Assembly (NCBI GenBank): GCA_028753945.1
Contig: JAPNXP010000005.1
Location: 2,418,001-2,482,000, forward strand
Reading direction: 5' to 3'
DNA length: 64,000 nucleotides
From: Hexactinellida sp. DTS-2022
Lineage: Eukaryota; Porifera; Hexactinellida
Shown: one piece after another, positions 46,577 to 58,519 of the stretch
Position numbering within the stretch: the stretch's first letter is position 1
Layout of the letters: every line of letters begins with the position of its first letter
The notes under the pieces: model-generated
Database searches by the model: none
The model's input: the letters and a program-made list of their open reading frames with translations, nothing else
What the model was told of the DNA's origin: nothing
Position numbers and translations under genes: made by a program

Positions 46577-49438
46577 TCATGAGAATTTTTTCAATTTACG
46601 TTTATCGATACCTATTTGAAGCACAGAGGAGTTGTAGTTTTTAATTTTATTGGCAAGAAAACAATTAGCAGCAGTAAAGATTAACTTGCTCAAAATACTC
46701 CAACTGTACACATCGCAATTAATACAATTTGATTTCCAGATAGCAATATTATCATCATTTTCCATGTATATCAAGGTGAGTTCTACTAATAACCTTATAG
46801 AGGGACCGTCTACAAGCAAAGTCAACAGCTGATTATTATTTTCTATTGCAATCATTATCTTCCATAAAGTTATAACTGAAGTAAGAACAGGCTCGGACGG
46901 ATACTTAAGTCCGCCACGATCTGTTAATTGTAAGAGCTTAAACTCAGTATGTGATTCAACATCAAAAACAAATTCTTTATCATAAGTTAAAGTATCAGTG
47001 CACACATGGCATTCCGGAGATCTTTTTAAGAACTTATGGACCGTATAGCCTGCGATAAAAGCTAACGACTGAAGGATTCGTTGAGAGCATTCAATGGATG
47101 ATAGATCGCCAATTTCATCAAGAAAAGGCATTACAGCTATTCCATCATCACTAGATGTATCAGAGGGGGTAGAAAAATACTTTACAAATGTCTGAATCGT
47201 TTGGAAAGCGTCTTGTTGGTCTGAAAACATGTTTAATATACTATAAAGTTTAAGACGACGCTCGGTTTCAAGAATCTGAAGGTAAGAAATATGGTAATTC
47301 GAACCCGACATCATACGGTAGAGTCCAAAATGGTGTTCCAACGGGTCAGTTTGTAAAAAGGATGATAATACATAAGAAAAGCCACAATTTTCAGTTAGAT
47401 GGTTAGTTATAAGTGGTAAGGCAGTACAGGCGTGTCTAAAACTAGTATACGTTTGCTTACTCAATTTACCCATTTTGTCAGGTAAATCCTGCCAAGCATC
47501 TAGCCAAAATACTATACGTGTCAAAAATAAAAATCGTTCATCGTTTAAGATCAACGGTCTTGAGAGGCTATCATTTAAACGGGTCCCTTTGAACGGCGTA
47601 TTGATATTGAATATTTTCCAAAGAGTGAGAAGGATACTTACGAAACTAGATGTATTATTACGATACTCCGGACAACGACTTTCATTTTGGATTTCAAGAG
47701 CAGATAGTGTAAGTTCGCTAACAACCTTCAAAACCAATTTGACATTTTGCCTTTCTAAACTAGATGGAAAACAAGCTTTTACAGTCAAGTGAGGGGCTAG
47801 TTTTGCTAAACTGTATCGTTCAGATTTGTAGAGAAGGCGTACATCTTGAAAGGAAGCAGAATGGACACTGAGGGGGTAGCTGCATTTATCAATGTCAATA
47901 TGTTCAAAATTTGGAAAACGAAATGTTTTATCAAAAAATTTCTGATTTAACCAATTATTGCGTATACTTTTCAATATATGGACAAAATCAAATGTAAGGA
48001 AGAGAGGTCTATTTTCATCAAAAGGGTGGGGTAATCTAGTTTCCAGCTTTCCACTAAGAGAAAACAATTTAAACAAGTTCACATTCAATGGGTAGTTATC
48101 GGTAGAAATCATTTGGACCTTTAAACCACAATGCTCAATATCGATTATACAAGATTTGATAGTGGGAAAGATTTTTTTAGCTGAGATAGTTGCACATGGT
48201 AACAAACGGGTAATGCAAGACGATTTCCTATGCAAACTAGACACCATAATCGCGAATACAGTTTTCGTCGGATCCTCAGGGTTCAAATTTGGTGCAAATA
48301 TTTTCCCGCCTTTATAAGCAATATCAGATTTAACATGGATTTCATCCATTTGAATTATTACATTTTTTTCCTCGGAACTAAAGCAAGATGTAGCCTGGGT
48401 GAGATAAGTGCAAAAATCATTTTCAAGACCGAAGGAAGAATACAACTTATCTAATGTATGGACATGTGGTAGAGTAATACATTCTAAACCCTAAAGATAG
48501 ATATAACAAGCTGGAGAAATGAGATGAGTCTTAATGGACATAATTTGTGTTATTATATTGTATCTTCGCCTGTTTTTAGGAATAAATGTATTATCTAATT
48601 GACAGAGGATAAATTGAAGCTTAGCTAAATCTGAAGAATTGTATGTAGGTCTGTCGATACGCGCTAAATCATCAATAACATTATTTATATGTTTTTTGGC
48701 AAGAGGAATATTGTATGAATGTGAGTTACAACTAGAATCAGAGACAGATTTTAAGGAGATTTCATGCAGTATAGATTCAATTTGTCGAATATCATTAATT
48801 GAATTTACCGAAAGGGGAATAATTTGTCCATGGAACCAGGCGGATACAGATAAAAAATTATTTACTTCCAGATATAAATCGACAGAAACAGTCCTATCAA
48901 CCATATTGGGTTGAATGAACCTAGTATTATGATTATCAGGATGCCATACTAACCAATTATCAGGTAATGCAATCAAGATTAACTTAGCTTTTAGATCCTG
49001 TAAATTTCTGATGACGTACTTATGTTTCTCCTCACTCTCAGATAGTAAGCTAAGCTGTAGTGTCTGATTCATCAATTCTTCTTCTTTTGCGTCATACGAC
49101 AAGCGAGTCCGTTTGGTTGTTGTGGTTGAAGAGTAGTAGGATGGACAACCAGGAAGTAAGCAGGGAACTGCGCCGTCTCTCAACTTGGGCTTTGCACGAG
49201 GTATTTCAGTGAAAGATCCGTCTCCATTGGGAACCTTGTGAGAAACTTCGACATCTTCTTCTCGAAAGTGCTTCACGCATACGTTGACTACCTTCAGGTC
49301 ATCAATATCCTCTCGGTGAAGAGCCCGTATCCAAGGGTGTCTGAGTTCTGGTGGATGTTCAGGCATCCTGAATATAGGAACTCGATCATCAGGGCTGTAG
49401 TTACTTCTGCATCCGGGGGCTGAGCAACTGCTGGGCAT
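46577..49438 (-). CDS. P/THAP9-type transposase, full-length frame with one internal TAG
   Basis: A continuous minus-strand frame of 953 codons runs from ATG at 49438 to the stop at 46577, broken only by TAG at 48491-48493 (codon 316). Residues 1-60 are a THAP zinc finger (C5, C10, C54, H57, with FRMP and W36), the sequence-specific DNA-binding module of P and THAP9 transposases. Later motifs: PSYYSS near 100; HLISPACY just before the stop; MDEIHV (Asp365); STDNYPLNV (Asp447); FDFVHILKSIRNNW (Asp484); DPLEHHFG (Glu701); and a C-terminal CHVCTDTL motif. By analogy with P transposase, Asp365, Asp447 and Glu701 are the likely DDE set (inference). The protein would cut and paste the surrounding element in the nucleus. 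The start is the only ATG that begins the THAP consensus. The sister copy at 12400-16855 has CAG at the stop position, so the lesion is probably one recent C-to-T change, unless it is a sequencing error or is read through. Confidence 0.88.
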
Positions 49439-49810
49439 ATATGTAAATCAATCTAATACTAGTTAGAAGTGAATAGGAACAGTAGGTGGGCAAGAAAATG
49501 AAAAAATAAATAAAAAGAGAGGCTAATAATCAATAAAAATTTAAACTTACTATTTAGTGGGGTAGTTGTAACAAAAAAATGTGGTTCAATATAAATAGAA
49601 ATATGGGTTAATATATTGTGGTTGGTTAAATATTACCATCTATTAGTGCATCCCTAATCCATAATTTCAAGGTTACTGTTAGGCCTTATATAGAGTAGGC
49701 TATGATCTAATATTTAATTATCTCAATATCTAAGAATTAATCATGAGTGAATTAGTTCTTTTTGTGTACCCGTGTTTTCAAAATCTTTCGCAAAATAACA
49801 TTGATAGGAA

Positions 49811-50105
49811 TTAATTTAGTACGGAATCACTCTCTGAAGTCAATCTCACAGAAATGTCAACTACATTGTCTTCAAATGAATACTTCCTAGCGAGATTCTC
49901 CCTGTACTATATTATTAGATTATTACACGCCTCGGAACATTCCCTAGAGAAACATAACAAACCACTTCCAAATTCAAGCCTTTTGTAATTTCTTCAGAGT
50001 GATCTAATACCCGATGTAATGTCGGTGTAATGCCTACCCAAGGAAACGAGTCGATAATTAAGAGATAAGTGTTCGTGCCAGTCACTCCGTGAAGCGACGT
50101 CTGCG
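49811..50105 (-). pseudogene. RAG1-like recombinase relic 2 (C-terminus)
   Basis: The minus strand reads TYLLIIDSFPWVGITPTLHRVL, then a frameshift near 49960, then LLCFSRECSEACNNLI (Glu codon 49931-49933), YRENLARKYSFEDNVVDISV and a TAA at 49811-49813. Its first part overlaps the left-edge relic (LYILILNTF at about 20-45) and supplies the missing C-terminus of that family. RAG1 ends with a comparable series: a His-containing helix, the SEGNESGNK-type motif with the last catalytic Glu, and a basic RRFRKMNAR segment. It sits 106 bp outside the near-intact P element and is probably an older resident sequence. Confidence 0.6.
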
Positions 50106-50109
50106 AGTG

Positions 50110-52580
50110 AGACATGGTGATTTTTAAATGACATAATGATGTTGGTTTTAATTGAAAATCATTGATATAATGTAATTTCAGCATCAAATAAATAATTTAA
50201 GAGTATCAAATGATATTAAACTGACTTAACTCATTCTCAACATCTTTTGTTAAAAAATCTGTAATAAATACAAACAAAATCAATTTTATATCAATTTTAT
50301 TTTGAATTAATTGTCAAATTCATTGCAAAATCAAAATCGTAATAGCCCGTCACGACTGCTAGGTCGCTTAGCGGCAGAACACAAGCACACACCAACCTCT
50401 TCGCTGTGGTGTATACACCTTACATTAATTAGCGTGAATAGCCTTAAAATATTCAAATTTGACTTTGTGAAATTCTAATGATTACGTCATCATGCAATAA
50501 TTGGTAAGCATATTGATCATCTGGTGTGACCAACATTTCTACATTATTGTACATGTTCTATTAAAATTCAGAATTTTATCTCGTAGTGGTTCGCATTATT
50601 TACGATTAATGAATTATCACTCTTCTCAAATGTGACAATCACATCATAAATTTGCGATGGGAGTGAAATTGTGAGTGGAAACCTAAACTTGTTTCGGGGC
50701 CAAAGCTTACCCTATATGACAAAAATCTGATTTAGATACAGCCCAGTTTCTTCAATCAACTCGGAACATACTAACAAATATACACAGCCTTGTGTGTTTT
50801 AAGTAATATGCCGACTACAAATCCCTAACAAAAGTATTCGTACTTCAAAAAATTCCCATAGAAAATAGCAATATATTGTGTCTAGAAAAACATAGATTGT
50901 ATTCGAAATATATGGGATATTGCAATTTTGATGCCAGATTCTTATTCTACACATTTGAAATATCCATTGCAGAAGCCAACATCCCTTTTAACTACTGATT
51001 AGGTTGAAATACCATCCAATGCCACTATGTGCCATTTGTCCCACCTTATACCATGTTGACAATTGGATGAATGGTACATCGTGCCAGCGATTGATAATTT
51101 TAAAACTAATCAATATGTTATTGAGTTGAATGCTTCTACAAAGTTTAATTCGGATGCGTTGAATACGATTCTGAATTCAAAATGACCACATCTGATATAG
51201 TTTGAATGCATTAGCGCATAATATTAGACTTATATAGTACTATTTCCAATGGGAATTTTTTGGATGTACGTATACTTTTGGCAGGGGAGTGATATATATT
51301 TTGAATCTCTTAATAATTATTTATTCCCCCATCCTCAAGGCTGAAAATTATCTTTCCCAAACTCATGTATAGAATTTTCAAGAATCCCAAAGAAAATATT
51401 ATTTGTATCTTAACAACAATAAATTACCTAGAACAAAACATTGTATTAGACTTCGATGAGATAAGAAAAGTTGGGAATCAGAACTATTAAGAATTGGAGA
51501 TAGGGTCAATAAGGATAATAAATCTTTTGATAATTTAGAGGGAGATTGGTGGCCCGAACATTCCATGGAACCAGAGGTGAATAGAAATCGCGTTTCTGGT
51601 CCCCTGGAGTTTCCTTCTGACGACGAAGCACAGTGGCCACACATTCCGTGATCCATAGGAAGATTTTGATCATCTTTTTATGCAACATAAGCGTGGTAAA
51701 CCACCCGGCAACCCGTACATGTCAGGGAGGCCCAAAAGAGTACCCGGAGCTACCCGGACTTTATCCGGAATCCGGGTAAACTCTGGGTAATGGTTATAGC
51801 TGCCAACCTATTTGAGTTGGCAAACATCTCTGGGAACACACAAAATTTTTCGTACGCTTCGCACTTGTACTATAGGAATTACACTATACTGCATTCCAGT
51901 TTTCAATGCAGAAAGCATGAAAATAATTACTATGATGTTATTCATATTTGCAAGGTTGAAATAATTAAAATTAATCGCTTTGGAAAGGAGAAAACATTGA
52001 ATTAAATACTTGACTGTATAGGGAGGGAATACGCTTGGAAAAAAGTTTATTATATACAAAACAAACTGCTACATGTAGGTTTTTTTAGGTATTATTCGAC
52101 AAACAATCAATAATTTTTCCAAACTAGTAATCCATATACAAATTTATTACAACGCTGTGTACGCCTGGACAGAACAACCAAAATGGTCGAAATCCCCGTA
52201 CGGTTGACAAGAATGGAATGTTAGTAATCTTGTAAATTATAATCAACTGTTTTGCAAACCCAGTGAAACCTTTTACTTTAGAACTGTTACCTGTCAAAAT
52301 TGACTTTTAACTGTCTTTATAGCTAGTCTTTTTTCTTGTAGTATTTGCTGAGTTAGCAAATTTCTTGTCAATGTATTGATTTTTGTAGGATACTTTTGAT
52401 ACTATTGAGAACATTAAATAAGAAAGCTTAATCTTTATCGCCTAGTTTTTGTTAACGTCAACTGCTAGATCTTACACCAAAATAATGTTTGCCCTCCCTA
52501 GAGAAGAATCCTGGCAACTTCCCTTCTACTTGAATTGGCGCTACGTACAAACGCACTTTGCGCCCGTCTACACTTGACAA
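50110..52580. other. mostly unmarked DNA
   Basis: Bases 50370-50570 are a reverse copy of 34545-34737. Open frames at 51399-51688 (minus) and 51790-52059 have no recognisable motifs. CCCGGNACCCGG-type short repeats occur at 51700-51780. Confidence 0.35.
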
Positions 52581-52589
52581 TCTTGTTTA

Positions 52590-53650
52590 CAATATATTCT
52601 CCTCCAGCTCAAGATATTCCTTTGCGATTTCACTTATCGGATGGTTTATATTGATCTGGAAGTTTCAGAATATATAACCATTATATCACGTTTATAGAGA
52701 CCAAATCGTACATCTTATTCTGTTTTAAGCCTGTACAGATTACAACGTTTAGTGGCCGAGAACTCTGTAAAAACGCCAGTCAGAATTTCCTTCACCAGCG
52801 ACCGATTTTCCTTCTCTTTATGAAAGAAAATTCATACAATATCAAGCAGTTCATCAACGATTTAATGAATCCGGAAACTGAGCATGTGTAAAGTGAAGGA
52901 TTTCGCTAGGAGATAATCAACAAGTACATGTCGACATTGTTTGGTCAATATTTGTTGGGAAAATTTCAGAAATTCATTCTGGAGCAGGTGGTGCAACCAC
53001 CTGCTGTTGCCAATAATGTACCGCTACTAACAATGAACTGAAAGATCGTGAATTGATAATACAGGATTTCCTATCAATAGACACATCACTGTTGCCATTC
53101 GATTATTTGGAGAAATCGAGGATATCGATTCTTTTCTTTTCTCTACCCTTAAACGAACGTTATTACCTCACCCACGAACCAACTTCTACTGTAAATATCC
53201 TCCAGCATTTCCTTTACATTCAAACACTTGTATATTCAGGTGGTTTACTGTGCTAGTTTATCATTTGAACTGGTAAATTTAAATGGTCACCAACATCAAA
53301 TGCAGTCAAAAATTATATGATCTATGTCAGAACCTTCGTACAAGAGAAGACTGGTTTGATGATCGGCCAGCTTGATCCTAAATGGGGTACTACCTCGACT
53401 GGTGTTGTTGCGCGTCTATCTTTCTTTTAGTCCAAATTTAATGATTGTGCTTCGCCTTGTGCTGCAATTAATTAGAAGGATACACTTTCACAATTACATA
53501 CACGATTGTCAGCTATTATTTGAATAATAAATTAAGACAGGAAGATATATACAAAATTTTGGCGATCTATGCACTCGTGACTCCATAGATATTCTTCTTA
53601 GCCATTCAGATAAATTTAAATGGTATCCAAGATGTTACAACGTATGTACG
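52590..53650 (+). pseudogene. RAG1-like recombinase relic 3, plus strand
   Basis: Across frames the plus strand shows HSGAGGATTCCCQ (about 52977-53015), CTATNNELKDRELI, LPLNERYYLTHEPTSTVNI (53135-53195), GKFKWSPTSNAV (about 53272-53310), YVRTFVQEKTGLMI, GTTSTGVVARLSF (about 53385-53427), QLHTRLSAIIRI (about 53490-53525) and FGDLCTRDSIDILL. These are, in order, the counterparts of SGAGGASCQFC, CTATFKQIHDVDIV, NLTHVPLSDIDI, KWSPSSPKV and QGGTSTTGNVARRC in the left-edge relic. Stops and frameshifts abound. The opposite strand orientation and amino-acid divergence show it is a separate, older insertion or a different subfamily. Confidence 0.55.
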
Positions 53651-53654
53651 TGTA

Positions 53655-54605
53655 TATTAATATATATATATATATAAACTGTCCGATTATCACAGGTAAG
53701 TGTTTTTAAGTGTGTTTTATGGATATTATCCAGCAAAGTGTCTTTACTCGGCAAATTTAACGATAAAAAGCTCTTCAGTTTTGCCTAGGGAAACCACGGG
53801 CTTTTCGGACACTTTGGGATATTAGGACACTTTAAAAAAAATGGCAGATATTCGGACAGTTTTTGTATACATGTATAAATGTCCATATCTGGGAGTAATT
53901 GTGATAAATTTATAAATTTCTATGCTAAGATATAGCTGCTATTGGATTTTAGCCATTCATTTATCATAAGTCTGATTAGTGATCCAAGAAGCTAGTTTTT
54001 CAAGTTCGTCGAATCATGATGACATAAGGATTGGAGAATGAGTAAGCGTAGTTTTGGTTTGGGTAAGCCAAATTAGTATCATTGATATGCATATTGTATT
54101 ATGTTCACAGCATTTACTTTTGGAAGATCCAAGTAAAAGCGATTTATTTGATCCCTAATAAGTAAAGTGAAGATGGCGTCATTTCTTGGTCAGGAGAAAC
54201 CTCCCATATTCTTCAATTTATTAATAACACACTGTACACAGCAGCATATATATATTCGATTTCGCTAAGTCGCCATTTTGAATTCAAGTAACTTTGAATA
54301 ATGAATACTTTACTCAGTTTAAATTATTCTGAAGTTGTGCTATATGTACCTTCCATTAGTGACCACAATCTATAATACGACAACAGAAAGTTTTTTTATA
54401 ACTCGGGAATCAAAGTTTTGGATTGTTCTAACTATTTGTGGTACAATATTTTGTAAGACCTTGACTATAAATTTGCATTGGTTTTTCTAACCTTTCGATC
54501 GAAATGAATGGTTCTTTTCAGTCGACACCTACTCGATTAACTTGTTTAGCCACCTGTCAAGAAAAGAAAATATATTGATAATAAACTGGGTAGGTAAGTT
54601 AAATT
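53655..54605. other. no supported gene; TA microsatellite
   Basis: (TA)n at about 53658-53680. CTTTTCGGACACTTTGGGAT and ATTCGGACAG (53795-53855) resemble pogo-like terminal sequence, without a partner. Confidence 0.35.
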
Positions 54606-54609
54606 AGAC

Positions 54610-56370
54610 TGTACGTATATTCCTTCTGTAAAGCTTGAGGATGCGCTCGCAGTTTCTTCTGTTGGGACCATATAGCTTTGGCACAGGTGGATCATCCCTA
54701 TGCAAAATAATAGGAGGCTCACTAGTGTAAGATTCTGGAAGGTTTAATTTCGTTTTCTTCGCATTAGTATCATCCAGAATTGCGATAACAGCCCGTTGGA
54801 CTCCATGGAAGTTCTGATCTTGGTGCTGAAATAGGGATATTCCAGTTCCATGAAATGAGTCATGAGCACTAGTTGAACAGGGGTTGTAGTCAATATTGTT
54901 TACTGCGGCAGTTGTGAAAAGTCCGCCTTTAAGTTGAAAGGGGCAAACAACTTTTCCTGCTCATAGTGATAACAAATTTTGTTACCCAGGTCAGTGGAGA
55001 TGTTTAATACCCGGTCATACGATATGCACAGACCCAGGTTAAAAAGAGTGCCAACAAGTTTACGTCTCCGGGTATTTGTATGGATCATCACGTCTATATA
55101 GATGGACAGTGGTGTTTCTTGCTGTTGGATGTGCCTGACGATATCAGTATCCTCCTTGGAACGCTTCGAGCTGTTGAAAAACAGAAGCTGAGATATAGTT
55201 AAAGCGGGCTGAGAAATTGATGAGGAGCCTGATTGTGATTTGATGTTAGGCCCGTTCAGCACCATATTAACTAGTACTTTGAGTGAAAACGGCACAGAAT
55301 GCTCCTGAAACTGGGTGTCAAATGAACCATTTAATTTACTTTTCATTGCAAACAAATCTCGTCTAACTATCATGGCTGCTTTGCAAGATGAACTGCGTCA
55401 CTATCAAAGTCATGTTCACATTGCCTTTCCCAGTGCAGTACCAACATATTCATTGAAAACTAGAACAAATTCAAGTCCTTGCATGTGAGCTTCCATAAGT
55501 GGAAATAACTCAATATCCTATTCTTGAGTTTGGTATAGTGGGCATGCCCTGACTTTAGTGTTCCAAGTTGTTCTAGTCTGTTGGTGTACAGATTTGTCAG
55601 ATCAGACAGTTTGAAAATTGGTATGACGATCTCGATTCGGGCTTCTTCAATAAAGGACACTAGTTTAGCAAATGCAACGCCGTGGTTAAGAGCATCTACA
55701 TGAGATTCTGTGGTACAAGTTTTTGCTTCTCTTGTTCTATTGTAAAGATAAACTAGGCACTTGATATGATATTCAGGATCCAGAGCAACCATGTCTCCAG
55801 CACACAGTTTAGCTAGTAGAATTTGTCCTGCAAACGTAGAGCACAATGACGGACACGAACATCGAGATGAAGTGTAGACGCTCTGTACAAAGACTCACCA
55901 GCCTGAGCCTCCGTATCACAGAATAAAGTCATGGGCTGTGGAATGTAACCGTTTCTTACTTGCACGGGTGAACGTGTTATCGACATTTGAAGGCGAACTG
56001 TTTTCGGGTGCGACGGGGGGCACTTTCCTCTTCTCTGCCCTTTGAAGTTCTGTTTTGTTGAACTTCAGTCTGCATGAATCATGCCATTTCGCTTTATGAT
56101 GTTGGAAGCTTGCTTCAATACCCTTACCTTTATCTAATCGAGATAAACACATTGTTCTGGCAAAGCAATCGAGTTTTCCAAAGCCAGAAGATTTTCAGCA
56201 GTGGTCTTATAACTGTCTCCTTTTTTGTAACGTTTTGAATCACAGGACAAGAGAGGCTTTCATATGTGTCTTCCTGACACAAAACACACAAATTCCAGTC
56301 TATATTGACATATTTTATTTCAGATGTTCCAAGTTGCAAGGAGCCTACTATTTTGTAGGCTTTGGTCATA
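54610..56370 (-). pseudogene. frameshifted large ORF of an unnamed repeat family
   Basis: Minus-strand segments (56369-56130, 56152-55916, about 55915-55850, 55846-55460, 55373-54900 and a tail to about 54615) read as one protein with shifts between them. Visible: CVLCQEDTYESLSCP (paired Cys), then GIEASFQHHKAKWHDSCRLKFN, KCLVYLYNRTREAK, LVLNGPNIKSQ-like, SQPALTISQLLFFNS, SIYIDVMIHTNTRRRKLV, LCISYDRVLNISTDLGN and NPCSTSAHDSFHGTGISLF. I recall closely similar uncharacterised proteins recurring in multi-copy form in several invertebrate genomes, but I cannot name a family or activity. The Cys pairs and HDSC suggest zinc ligands. Frameshifts make it a dead copy. Confidence 0.6.
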
Positions 56371-56379
56371 GTCTTTCAC

Positions 56380-56787
56380 TGGTCTAGTACTTAGAAAGGA
56401 TAAGCTAAAAACAAAAGGCAACACGTACGGTATGGTTAAATTAAAGTTGGAGATAGAATGTGTAACATTTAAGACCTTTGCTAGTGAATATAAAAAAAAT
56501 CTCCAAATATGGTATATAGTATAGTATATACACATAAAATGCTGGAAATTAAGTGCTAAGGACGAATCTGAGAAAATAAGTTGCTTTAAGAGCATCTGGA
56601 AAAGATAATCTTGATTTTTTTAAACGGCGATTTTTTTCGGGGTCAATTATTTTGACCATCAAATTTTTTGCATGAGAAAAATCAAAGATGCCCCTAATCC
56701 AAAAAGTTTGCTATGATTTGCTCTTATTTTGTGCCAAGTTTCACGCTTTTATCATCAAAAGCACAATTTTTCCACTAAGCGGCTGCA
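56380..56787. other. no feature seen
   Basis: AT-rich. Short T runs (TTTTTTCGGGG near 56630). Nothing firm. Confidence 0.3.
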
Positions 56788-56914
56788 CTATGTGAGGGGC
56801 GGGCGGCTTCAGCTTTGATCAATGTATTTTTCAAATCCCAAGAAGGGGGGCACTTAGGATCGAAGGGAGGTGCAAATGCCACCCGGCCCCCGCCACCATT
56901 TCAATAAAACTCTG
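56788..56914 (-). mobile_element. G/C-run MITE fragment, relative of 26763-26944
   Basis: Read in reverse from 56914: CAGAGTTTTATTGAAATGG, then G-rich sequence, TTGGGATTTGAAAAATAC and GATCAAAGCTGAAGCCGCC, in the same order as 26763-26900. Confidence 0.6.
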
Positions 56915-57480
56915 TGAAGTATTGGAATATTTTGAATGAAATTTTAAGAGAATATTCAGAACATAGATAGCTTGCTAAACATGCAAAATCCAGTAAACTG
57001 TAATACTAGGGCTCTTTGTAATGAGATTGCGGGTTGAACTAATTCATTTAATCCTTGCTCAGCCCTGCCCCTCCCAAACAAAAAATCCTATGGAATCCTG
57101 TGACCCAAAATTTTAGATCTCTCTTTATGCAAACAAGTGACCGCAAAAAAAAACAAAAGGGTACGCCTATGATTACACACGCACATAGGAACCACATCTG
57201 TAGAAGTCCATCCCTCCATAGACGGACAATAAAGAATGAGGAAATGATCCAGCCAACTCGCATCTATAGTCATCAACTGCATCTAATAAAGTCTAAAGAT
57301 GAAACTCATCAAGATCCGGCCGTATTCCATCGAAATCATTATCTTGACTACTAAATTAATATCGTCCAATTCCAATTCGTCACTGAAATCAGCGAATTCC
57401 TTAATCATATTGCCTCCAAAGTCAGTGCCAATTCCCACAACCTTGCTAGTTATTCATTTGCAAACAATAGTTACTAAAAT
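56915..57480. other. no supported gene
   Basis: Overlapping frames on both strands at 57048-57354 lack motifs. Possible MITE debris near 57060 (CCCTGCCCCTCCC). Confidence 0.3.
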
Positions 57481-58207
57481 CATCTAAGGCAGTGGTACTT
57501 AACCGGTGGGGAATTACCCACTAGTGGGGAATTGAGGATCCTCAGATGGGGAATGGAGCTTCAGGCTAAAAAGTTTACAAATCATTAACAGTAGTTTGGA
57601 ATAATTTCTTGGAATTCAACCTGTTCAATTTATTGTATTAAATTTATTTTCAGATTTCTAGGTTTAACTCGTAAGTATATTAAACAGGTATTCACTGCTT
57701 CCAGATCATACCTGCAGTGTTGTCCAGACAAATTCTGGACTTCTAGAGGATTTGAGCGCCCAAAAAACATCGAACGCTCGCTACGCTCGCCCGTTGTTCA
57801 TAATAAACATTGACACGAGAATTAGTTTGAGATTCCCTTGACATATCAAATATTAAAAAACAAAATGCTCAATCAAAATTTAGTGTGGAAATCACGAATC
57901 AATATGATTCTATAAGGATTTGAGCAACTCTGGGAACTCCTGGATGCTCAAATCCATATAGAATCAAATTCAAATATCGCCTTGACTTGCTTAGAAAATT
58001 TATATTGCCCTTTTCAAGAAATATCCTTGACATAGGCATAACACTCTGTTCTGCTGGTCCGGCTATGGTCGGCCTAGTTTTCATTTGCTGTAACTATGTT
58101 ATATTATAAGATGGTCTAGTTTGGCAGGACTACAGAAAATCTTTGGCAGGAGAATTTCCAAAGCCTTAGTTTCCCTTGTGGGAAAAAAAAGCTAAATGAA
58201 CATATAG

Positions 58208-58359
58208 CAGGGTTGTAAATAAATAATTTATCTTTTCTTAAATTAAATCATTTGAGATTTCAAATAATTTCAAATCAAATCATTTGCCACTCAATATTCC
58301 CGTGAATCAATTCAAATTAAATCAAATATTTGAAATATTTGGCTTGATTTACAACCCTG
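58208..58359. mobile_element. 152-bp hAT MITE
   Basis: Ends CAGGGTTGTAAAT and ATTTACAACCCTG. The flanks ACATATAG and ATATATAG match at 7 of 8. The body is AAATCAAAT-rich. Confidence 0.8.
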
Positions 58360-58393
58360 ATATATAGTTATGTATTTATAAGTGTCACTGGAC

Positions 58394-58519
58394 CAGAGGC
58401 GGACGAGGGTGGGGCCTGGCCCCACCTAAATTAAGTGTGCCCCACATCATTGATGTGAGTGTGCCCCACCTGTGACGCACTTGTGCCCCACCAGTGGCGG
58501 CTGGCTGGCGCCGCCACTG
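58394..58519. mobile_element. 126-bp hAT MITE (CAGAGGCGG type)
   Basis: Ends CAGAGGCGGAC and CGCCGCCACTG. The flanks CACTGGAC and CATTGGAC match at 7 of 8. Repeated GTGCCCCACC units lie inside. Confidence 0.75.

Larger units (their letters stand above)
46143..49704 (-). mobile_element. near-intact P superfamily transposon, 3562 bp
   Basis: Perfect 31-bp terminal inverted repeats (46143-46173 and 49674-49704) start CATAGCCTACTCTATATAAG. Both ends are directly flanked by ATCTAAT (46136-46142 and 49705-49711). Contains one long THAP/DDE transposase frame, a CT-rich microsatellite in the 3' region and a minus-strand AATAAA at 46310-46315. Drosophila P elements also have 31-bp terminal repeats. 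Perfect ends and duplication indicate recent insertion. Confidence 0.92.

Noticed and set aside
49640..49660. GTGCATCCCTAAT near the P-element right end as an hAT terminus
   Set aside because: It resembles the end at 33237-33248 but has no partner end or duplication; 12 bp is too short.
50340..50410. possible tRNA or tRNA-derived SINE head
   Set aside because: AGTCGTGAC/GGTCGCTTAGCGGC-like sequence lacks a convincing A box, B box and cloverleaf.
57048..57354. overlapping open frames on both strands
   Set aside because: No motif and mutually overlapping; probably repeat debris.
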